Notes under the pieces: model-generated | The model's database searches: none | What the model saw: the letters and a program-made list of their open reading frames with translations, nothing else | Told to the model about the DNA's origin: nothing | NCBI GenBank assembly: GCA_027483885.1 | Contig: JAIXTO010000183.1 | Span: forward strand, 1 to 53,839 | Source: Rhizobiaceae bacterium | GTDB lineage: Bacteria; Pseudomonadota; Alphaproteobacteria; Rhizobiales; Rhizobiaceae | Direction of reading: 5' to 3' | DNA: 53,839 bases | Part shown: positions 34,804-42,900 of the stretch, one piece after another | Layout: each line of letters begins with the position of its first letter | How positions within the stretch are numbered: the stretch's first letter is position 1 | Position numbers and translations under genes: made by a program

Positions 34804-35408
34804 AGCGCTATGACTGCATGAAACGTCTGGCCGAACGGCTGAAGGACGAGCTGGTGATCCTGTCACTCGGCGCCTCCGTCGATGAATGGTACAATGCAGC
34901 CCCGCACATGCGCGCGGCAAGCCTCTTCCAGCAACAGCTCGGCTGCGTCACCCCGCAGGCCTTTGGCCTTGCAACCGGCCTGCCGCACCGGCGCATCATC
35001 TCGCTCGATACCGATGGCGGCATGATGTTCAATCTCGGCATTCTGGCAACGCTCGGCAATGAACAACCGAAGAACCTCTTCATCGTCGTCTGGGACAACG
35101 AATGTTACCAGTCGATCGGCGGGCCGCCGACGCATACCGCCTTTGGGCGCGTGGATATTGCAGCGATTGCCCGTGGTGCCGGCGTCGAACATGCCTACAC
35201 AGTGCGCACGCTTGAAGAGTTCGAGACCCATTGCGCGGCGGGGCTTGCCGCTGACGTTCCTTACGTGGTCGTGGCCAAGGTGGCCGGCACCGTGCAGCCC
35301 GATATCAAGCGCAAGCATTCGGACGGGCGCGAGGACAAGTATATTTTCGTGCGCCATGTGGAGGCGACCGAAGGCATCGTGATCATGGGGCCGAGCGAGC
35401 ACAATTGA
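34800..35408 (+). CDS. ThDP-dependent decarboxylase, PP-domain subunit (ComE-like)
   Basis: A 202-residue pyrophosphate-binding half. The Mg-ThDP motif is visible as SLDTDGGMMFNLG with the terminal WDNECYQ element about 27 residues later. QQLGCVTPQAFGLATGLPHR is a common feature of this family. It forms an alpha-beta active site with the protein at 34303. The C-terminal 30 residues (after KRKHSDG) extend beyond the core family length and are unassigned. Confidence 0.87.
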   Translation: MKRYDCMKRLAERLKDELVILSLGASVDEWYNAAPHMRAASLFQQQLGCVTPQAFGLATGLPHRRIISLDTDGGMMFNLGILATLGNEQPKNLFIVVWDNECYQSIGGPPTHTAFGRVDIAAIARGAGVEHAYTVRTLEEFETHCAAGLAADVPYVVVAKVAGTVQPDIKRKHSDGREDKYIFVRHVEATEGIVIMGPSEHN

Positions 35409-35418
35409 GACCGATGGA

Positions 35419-36987
35419 ATGACCGACGTCCCGCCCATCCTGCCGAGCCGCGCGCTGCAAAAAGCCTATGACTATATCGTCATCGGCGCAGGCTCCGGCG
35501 GGCTGCCGGTGGTACGGCGCCTGATTGATGGCACGGATGCCACCGTGCTTCTGGTGGAGGCGGGCGAACCGGGGCTTGGCATCGCAGAGATCGAGGATCC
35601 GCGCCAATGGGTACCGCTCGGGCGCGGCCGCTGGGACTGGGGTTATGATTATACGCCAACGCCTCGCGTCAACGGCCACACGATCGGCATTCCGCGCGGC
35701 AAGGCGCTCGGCGGATCATCGGCGATCAATGCGATGATGTGGTATCGCGGTCATCCGAACGATTATAACGCCTGGCAGGCGGCCGGCTGTAACGGCTGGT
35801 CTTTCAGCGATGTTTTGCCATTCTTCAAAAAAGCGGAGGACTGGGAAGGCGGGGAAAGCTTCTGGCGTGGCGCCGGTGGGCCGTTGAAAATCACCACCAG
35901 CAAAAAGCTGCATCCGGTGGCGCAGGCGATGCTGGATGGCGCGGGCGATCTTGGCATTCCGGTGATTGCCGATCCGAACGGGGAAAATAACGAGGGCGCC
36001 TGCCCCTCCAATCTCAACATTGCCGATGGCAGGCGCTGGAGTTCGGCGCGTGGTTATCTCTATCCGATCCTCGATCATCCGCGCCTGACGGTGCTGACAG
36101 GTTCGCAAGGCATCGGCCTGACGCTCGAAAGGGGACGCTGCACCGGTCTTCGCCATTTGGTGAACGGAACCGTGGTCGAGACTCGTGCGACAACGCAGGT
36201 GGTGCTGTCGGCCGGCGCCTTCGATACGCCGCGCCTCCTCATGCTGTCCGGGATCGGCGATCCGGCAGAGCTGAAGCGGCTCGGCATTCCGCCTGTCCAT
36301 GCGCTGAAGGGCGTCGGGCGCAATCTCCAGGATCATCCGCTGGTACAGGCTATCGTCTGCCGGTCGAAAGTGCCGCTGGGCGAGGTCCTCGACAATGGCG
36401 GCGGCACGATGATGAACTGGAAATCGCAACCCGGCCTTGCGCAGCCGGACGTGCATAGCTTTCCCGTGCAGGGAAACAGTGCGGCCCCCGGCCTTCGCGC
36501 GCTCCACGATATGTCGGGCACGGTGTTTTCGCTGGGCGCCGGGCTCATGCATTCGAAAAGCATCGGCACCCTGCGCCTGCTGTCAGCCGATCCATTTGGC
36601 CCGCTCGGCATCCAGCCGAACTATTTTGCCGAACCATCGGATCTGGAAGCAACCGTGTGCGCCATCGAGACGGTGATGGCGCTTGCGGAGACCCCGGCCT
36701 TTGCCACCCTGTTTGACGGGTTTGCCGCCCCCAACGGTCGGTTGTCGCGCGCGGCCTTGCGCGAATTTGCCCGAAACGGCTGTTCCACCTTTTTCCATCC
36801 GGTCGGCACCGCAAAAATGGGTCGGGACGACATGGCCGTGGTCGATAGCCGGCTTGCCGTACATGGGCTCGACGGATTGATGATTGCCGATGCCTCGGTC
36901 ATCCCCGTCATTCCCACCTGCAACACCCACGCGCCCGTCACGATGATCGGCGAGCGGGCCGCAGCCTTTCTTCTGGAGGCGGCGTGA
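35419..36987 (+). CDS. GMC-family FAD oxidoreductase (choline/alcohol dehydrogenase-like)
   Basis: A 522-residue flavoprotein. The ADP-binding motif is YIVIGAGSGGLPVVRRL with the acidic VEAGEPG; signature 1 is GKALGGSSAINAMMWYRGH; the C-terminal active-site region is FFHPVGTAKMG and CNTHAPVTMIGERAA. The family oxidises primary alcohols to aldehydes. It lies 11 bases after the decarboxylase. A likely role is oxidation of an alcohol derived from the side chain removed from a purine, in sequence with the aldehyde dehydrogenase. Confidence 0.9.
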   Translation: MTDVPPILPSRALQKAYDYIVIGAGSGGLPVVRRLIDGTDATVLLVEAGEPGLGIAEIEDPRQWVPLGRGRWDWGYDYTPTPRVNGHTIGIPRGKALGGSSAINAMMWYRGHPNDYNAWQAAGCNGWSFSDVLPFFKKAEDWEGGESFWRGAGGPLKITTSKKLHPVAQAMLDGAGDLGIPVIADPNGENNEGACPSNLNIADGRRWSSARGYLYPILDHPRLTVLTGSQGIGLTLERGRCTGLRHLVNGTVVETRATTQVVLSAGAFDTPRLLMLSGIGDPAELKRLGIPPVHALKGVGRNLQDHPLVQAIVCRSKVPLGEVLDNGGGTMMNWKSQPGLAQPDVHSFPVQGNSAAPGLRALHDMSGTVFSLGAGLMHSKSIGTLRLLSADPFGPLGIQPNYFAEPSDLEATVCAIETVMALAETPAFATLFDGFAAPNGRLSRAALREFARNGCSTFFHPVGTAKMGRDDMAVVDSRLAVHGLDGLMIADASVIPVIPTCNTHAPVTMIGERAAAFLLEAA

Positions 36988-37024
36988 AACTTGCGTCCTT
37001 CGTCCTGAAACCCTGGAGCAGACC

Positions 37025-38419
37025 ATGACCTCGACCGCAACGATACTGACGGCTGATTATCTTCTGACCATGGATGCGCAAAACAGCGTCATTCCGGAAG
37101 GCGCCGTCGCCGTCGAGGATGGCCGCATTGTCTCGGTAGGCACGCTGGAGGTGGTCAAGGCCAGCCATCCGACGCTTCCCGTCAAGAGGATCGAGAACGC
37201 GCTGCTGATGCCGGGCCTCATCAATGCCCACGCCCATTCCGGCTTCCTGCGCGGCACGGCCGAACACCTGCCGGTCTGGGACTGGCTGACGATCCACATC
37301 AACCCGATGCACCGCGTTCTCCTGCCCCACGAGGCAGAAGCGGCGTCCTATCTCTGCTACGCGGAATCGGCGCTGTCGGGCACCACGACGGTGGTTGACA
37401 TGTGGCGCTACATGGATGGAAGCGCGCGGGCCGCCGAGGCGATCGGCACCCGGCTTGTGGCCGTGCCGTATGTCGGCGAACATCCCGATTACAATTATTT
37501 CGACACGCTCGACATGAACGAGGCGATGATCGAGACATGGCACCGCAAGGCCAATGGCCGCATCAATGTCTGGGTTGGCCTTGAGCATCTGTTTTATGCC
37601 GATGCGGCGGGCCAGAGCCGGGCCATTGCCATGGCCAAGCGCCACAACACCGGCTTTCACACCCATTGCTCGGAAGCGGAGGTGGAGGTCGGCGGGTTCC
37701 TCGAAACCTATGGCAAGAGGCCGATGCATGTGCTGGAGGATCTCGGTTTCTTCGAGGCGCCGCGCACCATGCTTGCCCACGCGGTCTGGCTGGATGATGC
37801 GGAAATCGAGCTGATTGCCAAATACACCGTCTCGGTTGCCCATAATCCAGTGTCCAACATGAAGCTTGCCTCCGGCATCGCCCCGATTGCCGACATGCTG
37901 GCAGCCGGCATTCCCGTCGGGCTGGGCACCGATGGCGAGAAGGAAAACAACAATTTCGACATGTTCGAGGAGATGAAGACGGCCTCGCTTCTGGGCAAGT
38001 TGCGTCACCACGATGCCTCGGCCATGGACAGCTGGCAGTGCCTGCGCATGGCAACCATTCTGGGTGCCAAGGCAATCGGGCTCGAGGACGAGATCGGCTC
38101 ACTGGAAGTGGGCAAGCGGGCGGATATCATTGCTGTGCGTACCGATACGCCACGCATGACGCCGCTGTTTGGCGAGGGCCCCTATTTCAACCTGCAGCAC
38201 AATCTCGTGCATGCGGTGCGCGGCGGCGATGTTGCCATGACCATGGTGGACGGGCAGATTATCGTCGAAGACGGCGTTCTGAAGACCGGTGATATCAAGG
38301 CGATCATTGCCGATATCCATGCCATGGCGCCGGCCCATTTTGCCCGCCGCGCCGAATGGCTTGCAGCCAATGGCGGCGGCACCAAGCAATGGATCAGCGA
38401 AAAGGCATCTGTCGCATGA
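37025..38419 (+). CDS. Amidohydrolase/deaminase of the MtaD/TrzA/AtzB type
   Basis: A 464-residue metal-dependent deaminase. The metal site begins LLMPGLINAHAHSGFLRG (His-x-His), followed by THCSEAEVEVGG, the AHAVWLDDAE His and the GLGTDGEKENNN Asp. The group includes S-adenosylhomocysteine/5'-methylthioadenosine, isoguanine and methylguanine-type deaminases. It is the third purine-type deaminase of this region, and overlaps the second Rieske-less oxygenase gene by four bases (ATGA), which suggests that the two act in consecutive steps on the same ring. Confidence 0.87.
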   Translation: MTSTATILTADYLLTMDAQNSVIPEGAVAVEDGRIVSVGTLEVVKASHPTLPVKRIENALLMPGLINAHAHSGFLRGTAEHLPVWDWLTIHINPMHRVLLPHEAEAASYLCYAESALSGTTTVVDMWRYMDGSARAAEAIGTRLVAVPYVGEHPDYNYFDTLDMNEAMIETWHRKANGRINVWVGLEHLFYADAAGQSRAIAMAKRHNTGFHTHCSEAEVEVGGFLETYGKRPMHVLEDLGFFEAPRTMLAHAVWLDDAEIELIAKYTVSVAHNPVSNMKLASGIAPIADMLAAGIPVGLGTDGEKENNNFDMFEEMKTASLLGKLRHHDASAMDSWQCLRMATILGAKAIGLEDEIGSLEVGKRADIIAVRTDTPRMTPLFGEGPYFNLQHNLVHAVRGGDVAMTMVDGQIIVEDGVLKTGDIKAIIADIHAMAPAHFARRAEWLAANGGGTKQWISEKASVA

Positions 38420-39282
38420 AGACGACGGACCAGGTTGCACTCGATGACTGGTATGCCGTTGCAACGGCTGGAGACCTGACGGCAGAGCCGGTGCGCACAC
38501 GACTGCTCGGCCAGGATATCGAAATGCGGTTTGGCCCGAACGGTCAACCGCTGGTGCGCGAAATTAGCCCCGGCGGCCAGCTTGGATCCGCACTGCCCGT
38601 GCAGGTGAAGTACGGCTGTCTGTTCACCACGCTCGGCACGCCGGAAAAGGATATCGTCCATATCGAGGAAGCCCTGGAGGCGGATCGGCGCTTTGTGCTC
38701 TGCGGCTGGGTGACCATGCGCGCCTCCGGCCTTCGGGTGGTCGAGAACTTCCTCGACATGGCGCATTTTCCTTTTGTCCATACGGATATCCTCGGCTCCG
38801 AGCCGTATACGGAAGTGCCGAATTACCTCAGCGAAATCCGCCGCGACGTGGACGAGGTCTGGGCCACCAACTGCACCTTCTTCCAGCCCCGCATCGCTGC
38901 CACCGAAAGCGAGGGCGATTTCGTGCAACTGACCTACCGCGTGCCATCACCTTTCGTGGTGATGCTCTACCGGGTCTGTCCGACATCGCCGAACCGGCTC
39001 GATGCGATTGCGCTCTTCATCCAGCCGATGGAAGAGGGGCTCTGTCGCGCCCAGCCGGTGATGTATCTGGTCGATGCGGTTTCGCCGCACAAGGCGCTCC
39101 TCAACTTCGAACAGGTCATCTTCCTGCAGGACCGCATCATCGTGGAAAACCAACGGCCGCTGCTTCTGCCGCTGGAACCGCGGGCGGAAATTCCGACACG
39201 CGCTGATTCCTCCTCCATTGCCTATCGCCGCTGGCTGAAAGAAAAAGGCATCCGTTTCGGCACCACGGCAGGGGCCGCCTGA
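38416..39282 (+). CDS. Rieske-less oxygenase catalytic subunit (NdmC-like), copy 2
   Basis: A 288-residue paralogue of the protein at 23560 with the same loss of the Rieske centre. The iron site is Asp114, His117 and His122 in NFLDMAHFPFVH, with Asp239 in FLQDRIIVENQRP. The two copies share long identical blocks (for example MAHFPFVHTDILGSEP and IRRDVDEVWATNC) but differ in the substrate-facing middle (PQAALSAKDG against PRIAATESEG) and in the N-terminus. That suggests two regiospecific enzymes using one Rieske donor (30063). It is coupled to the deaminase upstream and lies one base before the molybdoenzyme gene. Confidence 0.88.
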   Translation: MKTTDQVALDDWYAVATAGDLTAEPVRTRLLGQDIEMRFGPNGQPLVREISPGGQLGSALPVQVKYGCLFTTLGTPEKDIVHIEEALEADRRFVLCGWVTMRASGLRVVENFLDMAHFPFVHTDILGSEPYTEVPNYLSEIRRDVDEVWATNCTFFQPRIAATESEGDFVQLTYRVPSPFVVMLYRVCPTSPNRLDAIALFIQPMEEGLCRAQPVMYLVDAVSPHKALLNFEQVIFLQDRIIVENQRPLLLPLEPRAEIPTRADSSSIAYRRWLKEKGIRFGTTAGAA

Positions 39283-39283
39283 G

Positions 39284-42200
39284 ATGGAGGTTCTGGCCCC
39301 CGACACGTTGGAAAAAGCGCTGCTGGAAGCAAGTCAGCCAGAAACGTGCCTCATTGCGGGGGGCACGGCACTTCAGCTCGACTGGGCAAAGGGGCGTGCC
39401 CAGCCCCGGCGGGTGGTAAGCCTTGCCCGCATTCCAGGCCTTTCAGGCGTTATGCAAGGACAAAGCGCAGTTCGTATCGGCGCCATGACGCCGCTTGCAG
39501 AGCTTTTGCGCGCGCCGGCAATCGCCGCGCAACTGCCGCTTCTCGCCGCAGCCATTCGCGTGGTGGCAAGCCCGTCGGTTCGCAATCTGGCAACGATCGG
39601 CGGCAATATCGCCGGGCGCACCGGCTGTCTTCTGCCAGCCCTTCTGGCGCTTGATGCGGTTGTCGACATTGCGGGCGCTGCCGGAACCGTCAGCCTGTCG
39701 CTGGAGGACTGGCTTGCCGATACCGACCGAGAGCCGGAAATCCTCACTGCCATCCACATCGCGCCGCAAGAGCCTGATGAGCGCTTCGTGTTTCGCAAGA
39801 CAGGACTACGTGCTGCCTTCACGCCAAGCGTCATCAATGTCGCCGGCCGGATTTTGCCGGGCAGAGGTAGCCCCCGCTTTGCCCGTCTTGCGGTCGGCGG
39901 CGGCATTGTTTCGCCGGCACGCCTGCGGGAGGCGGAAGCGCTTGCCTGTGGCGATGGTGACTGGGCAGCACTTCATGCGGTCCTGCTGTCGACCATTGAC
40001 GCGCCGGGGGATGATGTCCGTTCCGCCGCCTATCGCCGGACCGTTGCGGCTAATGCGCTGACCTTTGGTCTTGGCGGTTACCTACCGGCCCGTGCGCCCG
40101 CAATGTCGGCCGCCATGGAGCCCCAAAGCGCACAAACAAAAGAAGTCGAGACGGCGCTTGGCCGCACCAGATCGCCGGAGCGCTGGCATATCCGCCCGGA
40201 CTTGCCCGCCAAGATCGAGGGCACCCTGACTTATCTCACGGACCACCGCCAGAGCGATATGCTTGTCGGGCGCATCCTGCGGGCCGGCATCGCCCACGCA
40301 CGCATCCTCTCCATTGACACAACAGAGGCGCAAGCCTTGCCAGGGGTCGCCGCCGTCGTCACGCACCGCGACATCAGGGGTGAAAATGCCTTCGGCATCG
40401 TTGTGCAGGATCAACCGGCGCTTTGCTTCGACAAGGTGCGCCACCGTGGTGATCCGGTCGCAGCCGTTGCCGCCGTCGATGATGCGACGGCGCAAAAGGC
40501 GCTGTCGCTGATCAAGGTTGTCTATGAACCGCTTGCCCCCGTCACGGATGTCGAGGCCGCCCTGCTGCCGCAGGCCGTGCAAGTGCATCAAAACGGCAAT
40601 CTGCAACGGGAAATCCGCTTTTCCCGCGGCGATGTCGCGCACGGTTTTGCAGGTGCTGCCCATGTGGTGGAAGACACCTATGTCACGCCCCGCCAGATGC
40701 ACGGTTTCATGGAAACCGAGGGCGGTTATGCCTTCATCGACCCCGATGGCATGCTGAACGTCTGCGCCGGCGGCCAGCATGGTGGGCGCGACCGGTTGCA
40801 GCTGTCGCGCATTCTCGGCCTGCCGGAAGACAGGATCCGCGTGGTCACGTCCCCGGCCGGCGGCGCCTTCGGCGGCAAGGACGAGCTATCCGTGCAGCCG
40901 GCCCTGGCGCTTCTGGCGCTGAAGGCAAAACAGCCTGTACGGCTGCACCTGTCGCGGGCAGAGTCCGTGCTCGCCGGCCAAAAGCGCCACCCGATGACGA
41001 TCCGCATGAAAACCGCCTGTGACGCACGCGGCATTCTTCTGGCGCAGGAGGTGGACGTGCTGGCGGATGCGGGTGCCTATGCGTCGCTCGGCCCCGGCGT
41101 GCTCGAAACCGCGATGGAGCATGCAGCCGGTCCCTATACCGTTGCCCATATCGCCACGCGCGGCCGCCTTGCCTATACCAATAACGGGCTGTGCGGCGCC
41201 TTTCGCGGTTTTGGCGCCAACCAGATGACCTTTGCCATCGAATGCCAGATGGACCGGTTGGCAGCCCTGTGCGGTGTGTCGCCGGTGGAGATCAGGCAGC
41301 GCAACCAGCGCCTCCCCGGCACCCCCGGTTATCTTGGCCAGACAGTTGCCCCGAGCGAACGGCTTGATGAAATGCTGGCGGCTGCTCACGCGAGCCCGCT
41401 CTGGAGGCGGCCGCAGGGGCTTTGCGATGATGGAGAATGGCTGATCGGCACCGGTATGGCGATGAACTACCAGGGCAATGGCCTCGGTTCAGTCATTCCC
41501 GACCCCTGCGCTGGCCGGCTTTCCCTGACGAAGGATGGTTTTATCGAGGGCGCCTATGGGCTGGACGAGATGGGGCAGGGGCTGCTCACCGCCATCTGCG
41601 CGGCGGTTTCTGCCGAACTCGGCTGCGCGCGCTCCGATGTCCGGCCGCTCACTGGTGATACGCGGCTGGCGCCGGATTCAGGCTCCACCACGGCCTCACG
41701 CGGCACCTATGTCGTCTGGGCATCCGCGCGCAAAGCAGCCCCTGAATTCCGCCGGCAGATGTGTGACGCGGCCGCGGGTCTTCTGGGATGCGATCCGCAG
41801 CGTCTGGTGTTCGCGCCCGGCGGGCTGGCGGAGGCCGGCAGCAATAGCGGGAAACTGCTCGTGACCTACCGGCAACTCGCCGACCACCTGCCGGACGCCG
41901 ATCTTCCCTCTGTGACGGTAACCTACGAATTTCCCAAGACCGATTATCCCAACAGCAATGCCCGCTATATCTTCGCCTTCGGGGCCGCGCTGGCCCGCGT
42001 TGCGATCAGCCGGGTCACGGGCCAGTTGCGGGTGCTCGATCTGCATCAGCATTCTGCCGCAGGCCCGATCATCGATCTTGCCGCCTATCTCGGCCAGCTT
42101 GAGGGCGGTGCCGTACAGGGGCTGGGATTTACGCTGAGCGAAGACTGCAAGATGCGCGACGGCGCCCATCTTGCCACCAACCTCGACACCTACATGCTGC

Positions 42201-42415
42201 CCGGCATCCAGGATGCACCGGCGGAGCTCAGCATCTTCGCACTGGAGGATCTGGATGCCGGCGACGAGCTTGGGCCGCGCGGAGCAGGCGAACTTGGCAT
42301 CGGTTCTATCTCGCCGGCCATCGCCAACGCCATCTTTTCTGCCGCGGGCTATTGCCCGGCCGTGATGCCGATTGATCCGGAGACCCTTCTTTCCCGGCTA
42401 GTGGTGCCCGAATGA
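39284..42415 (+). CDS. Fused FAD and molybdopterin subunit of a xanthine-dehydrogenase-type enzyme
   Basis: A 1043-residue fusion. Residues 1-280 are the FAD (CoxM/XdhB) domain: CLIAGGTALQLDWA and SVRNLATIGGNIAGRTG. From about 300 the molybdopterin domains follow: GAFGGKDELSVQP, CGAFRGFGANQMTFAIE and the late GAGELGIGSISPAIANAIF with the catalytic Glu. FAD-then-Mo fusion with a separate 2Fe-2S subunit is an unusual arrangement. Such enzymes hydroxylate purines and other N-heterocycles at a ring carbon. It overlaps the small subunit by four bases. (Methyl)xanthine or a substituted hypoxanthine is the probable substrate. Confidence 0.9.
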   Translation: MEVLAPDTLEKALLEASQPETCLIAGGTALQLDWAKGRAQPRRVVSLARIPGLSGVMQGQSAVRIGAMTPLAELLRAPAIAAQLPLLAAAIRVVASPSVRNLATIGGNIAGRTGCLLPALLALDAVVDIAGAAGTVSLSLEDWLADTDREPEILTAIHIAPQEPDERFVFRKTGLRAAFTPSVINVAGRILPGRGSPRFARLAVGGGIVSPARLREAEALACGDGDWAALHAVLLSTIDAPGDDVRSAAYRRTVAANALTFGLGGYLPARAPAMSAAMEPQSAQTKEVETALGRTRSPERWHIRPDLPAKIEGTLTYLTDHRQSDMLVGRILRAGIAHARILSIDTTEAQALPGVAAVVTHRDIRGENAFGIVVQDQPALCFDKVRHRGDPVAAVAAVDDATAQKALSLIKVVYEPLAPVTDVEAALLPQAVQVHQNGNLQREIRFSRGDVAHGFAGAAHVVEDTYVTPRQMHGFMETEGGYAFIDPDGMLNVCAGGQHGGRDRLQLSRILGLPEDRIRVVTSPAGGAFGGKDELSVQPALALLALKAKQPVRLHLSRAESVLAGQKRHPMTIRMKTACDARGILLAQEVDVLADAGAYASLGPGVLETAMEHAAGPYTVAHIATRGRLAYTNNGLCGAFRGFGANQMTFAIECQMDRLAALCGVSPVEIRQRNQRLPGTPGYLGQTVAPSERLDEMLAAAHASPLWRRPQGLCDDGEWLIGTGMAMNYQGNGLGSVIPDPCAGRLSLTKDGFIEGAYGLDEMGQGLLTAICAAVSAELGCARSDVRPLTGDTRLAPDSGSTTASRGTYVVWASARKAAPEFRRQMCDAAAGLLGCDPQRLVFAPGGLAEAGSNSGKLLVTYRQLADHLPDADLPSVTVTYEFPKTDYPNSNARYIFAFGAALARVAISRVTGQLRVLDLHQHSAAGPIIDLAAYLGQLEGGAVQGLGFTLSEDCKMRDGAHLATNLDTYMLPGIQDAPAELSIFALEDLDAGDELGPRGAGELGIGSISPAIANAIFSAAGYCPAVMPIDPETLLSRLVVPE

Positions 42416-42888
42416 CCCTTGATTTTACCCTCGACGGCAAACCAGTTTCGCTCGAATGCACGGCCGATACGCGCCTGACGGATATCCTGCGCGAGCATCT
42501 GGCGCGAACGGCCACCAAGCTTGCCTGCGGCATCGGTCGCTGCGGCGCCTGTTCGGTTCTGATCAACGGCCGGTTGGCCAATGCCTGCCTGCTGATGGCG
42601 TTCCAGCTTGAGGGCGCAGAGATCATGACCGTCGAAGGGCTCCTGGTGCATCCCCTGGGGCATGCGGTGCGGGAAGGATTGGCTGAGGAAAACGCCTTCC
42701 AATGCGGCTACTGCGCACCTGGCGTCTCACTTGCGCTGGTTGCCTTGTTTGCCGAACAACCCGATGCCGGGGAAAGGGAAATCCGCGCCGGGCTGGAAGG
42801 CAATATTTGCCGCTGCACCGGCTATCATTCGATCATCAGGGGCGCACTGAACGCTGCCTCCCGCATCCGCACCGCTCAGCTGCGCTGA
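42412..42888 (+). CDS. 2Fe-2S small subunit of the xanthine-dehydrogenase-type enzyme
   Basis: A 158-residue subunit with both expected clusters: plant-type CGIGRCGACSVLINGRLANAC and C-terminal CGYCAPG with GNICRCTGYHSI. It passes electrons from the molybdenum site of the 1043-residue partner to its FAD. Overlaps that gene by four bases; length is normal for CoxS/XdhC-like subunits. Confidence 0.94.
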   Translation: MTLDFTLDGKPVSLECTADTRLTDILREHLARTATKLACGIGRCGACSVLINGRLANACLLMAFQLEGAEIMTVEGLLVHPLGHAVREGLAEENAFQCGYCAPGVSLALVALFAEQPDAGEREIRAGLEGNICRCTGYHSIIRGALNAASRIRTAQLR

Positions 42889-42900
42889 AGGAACACCGAC

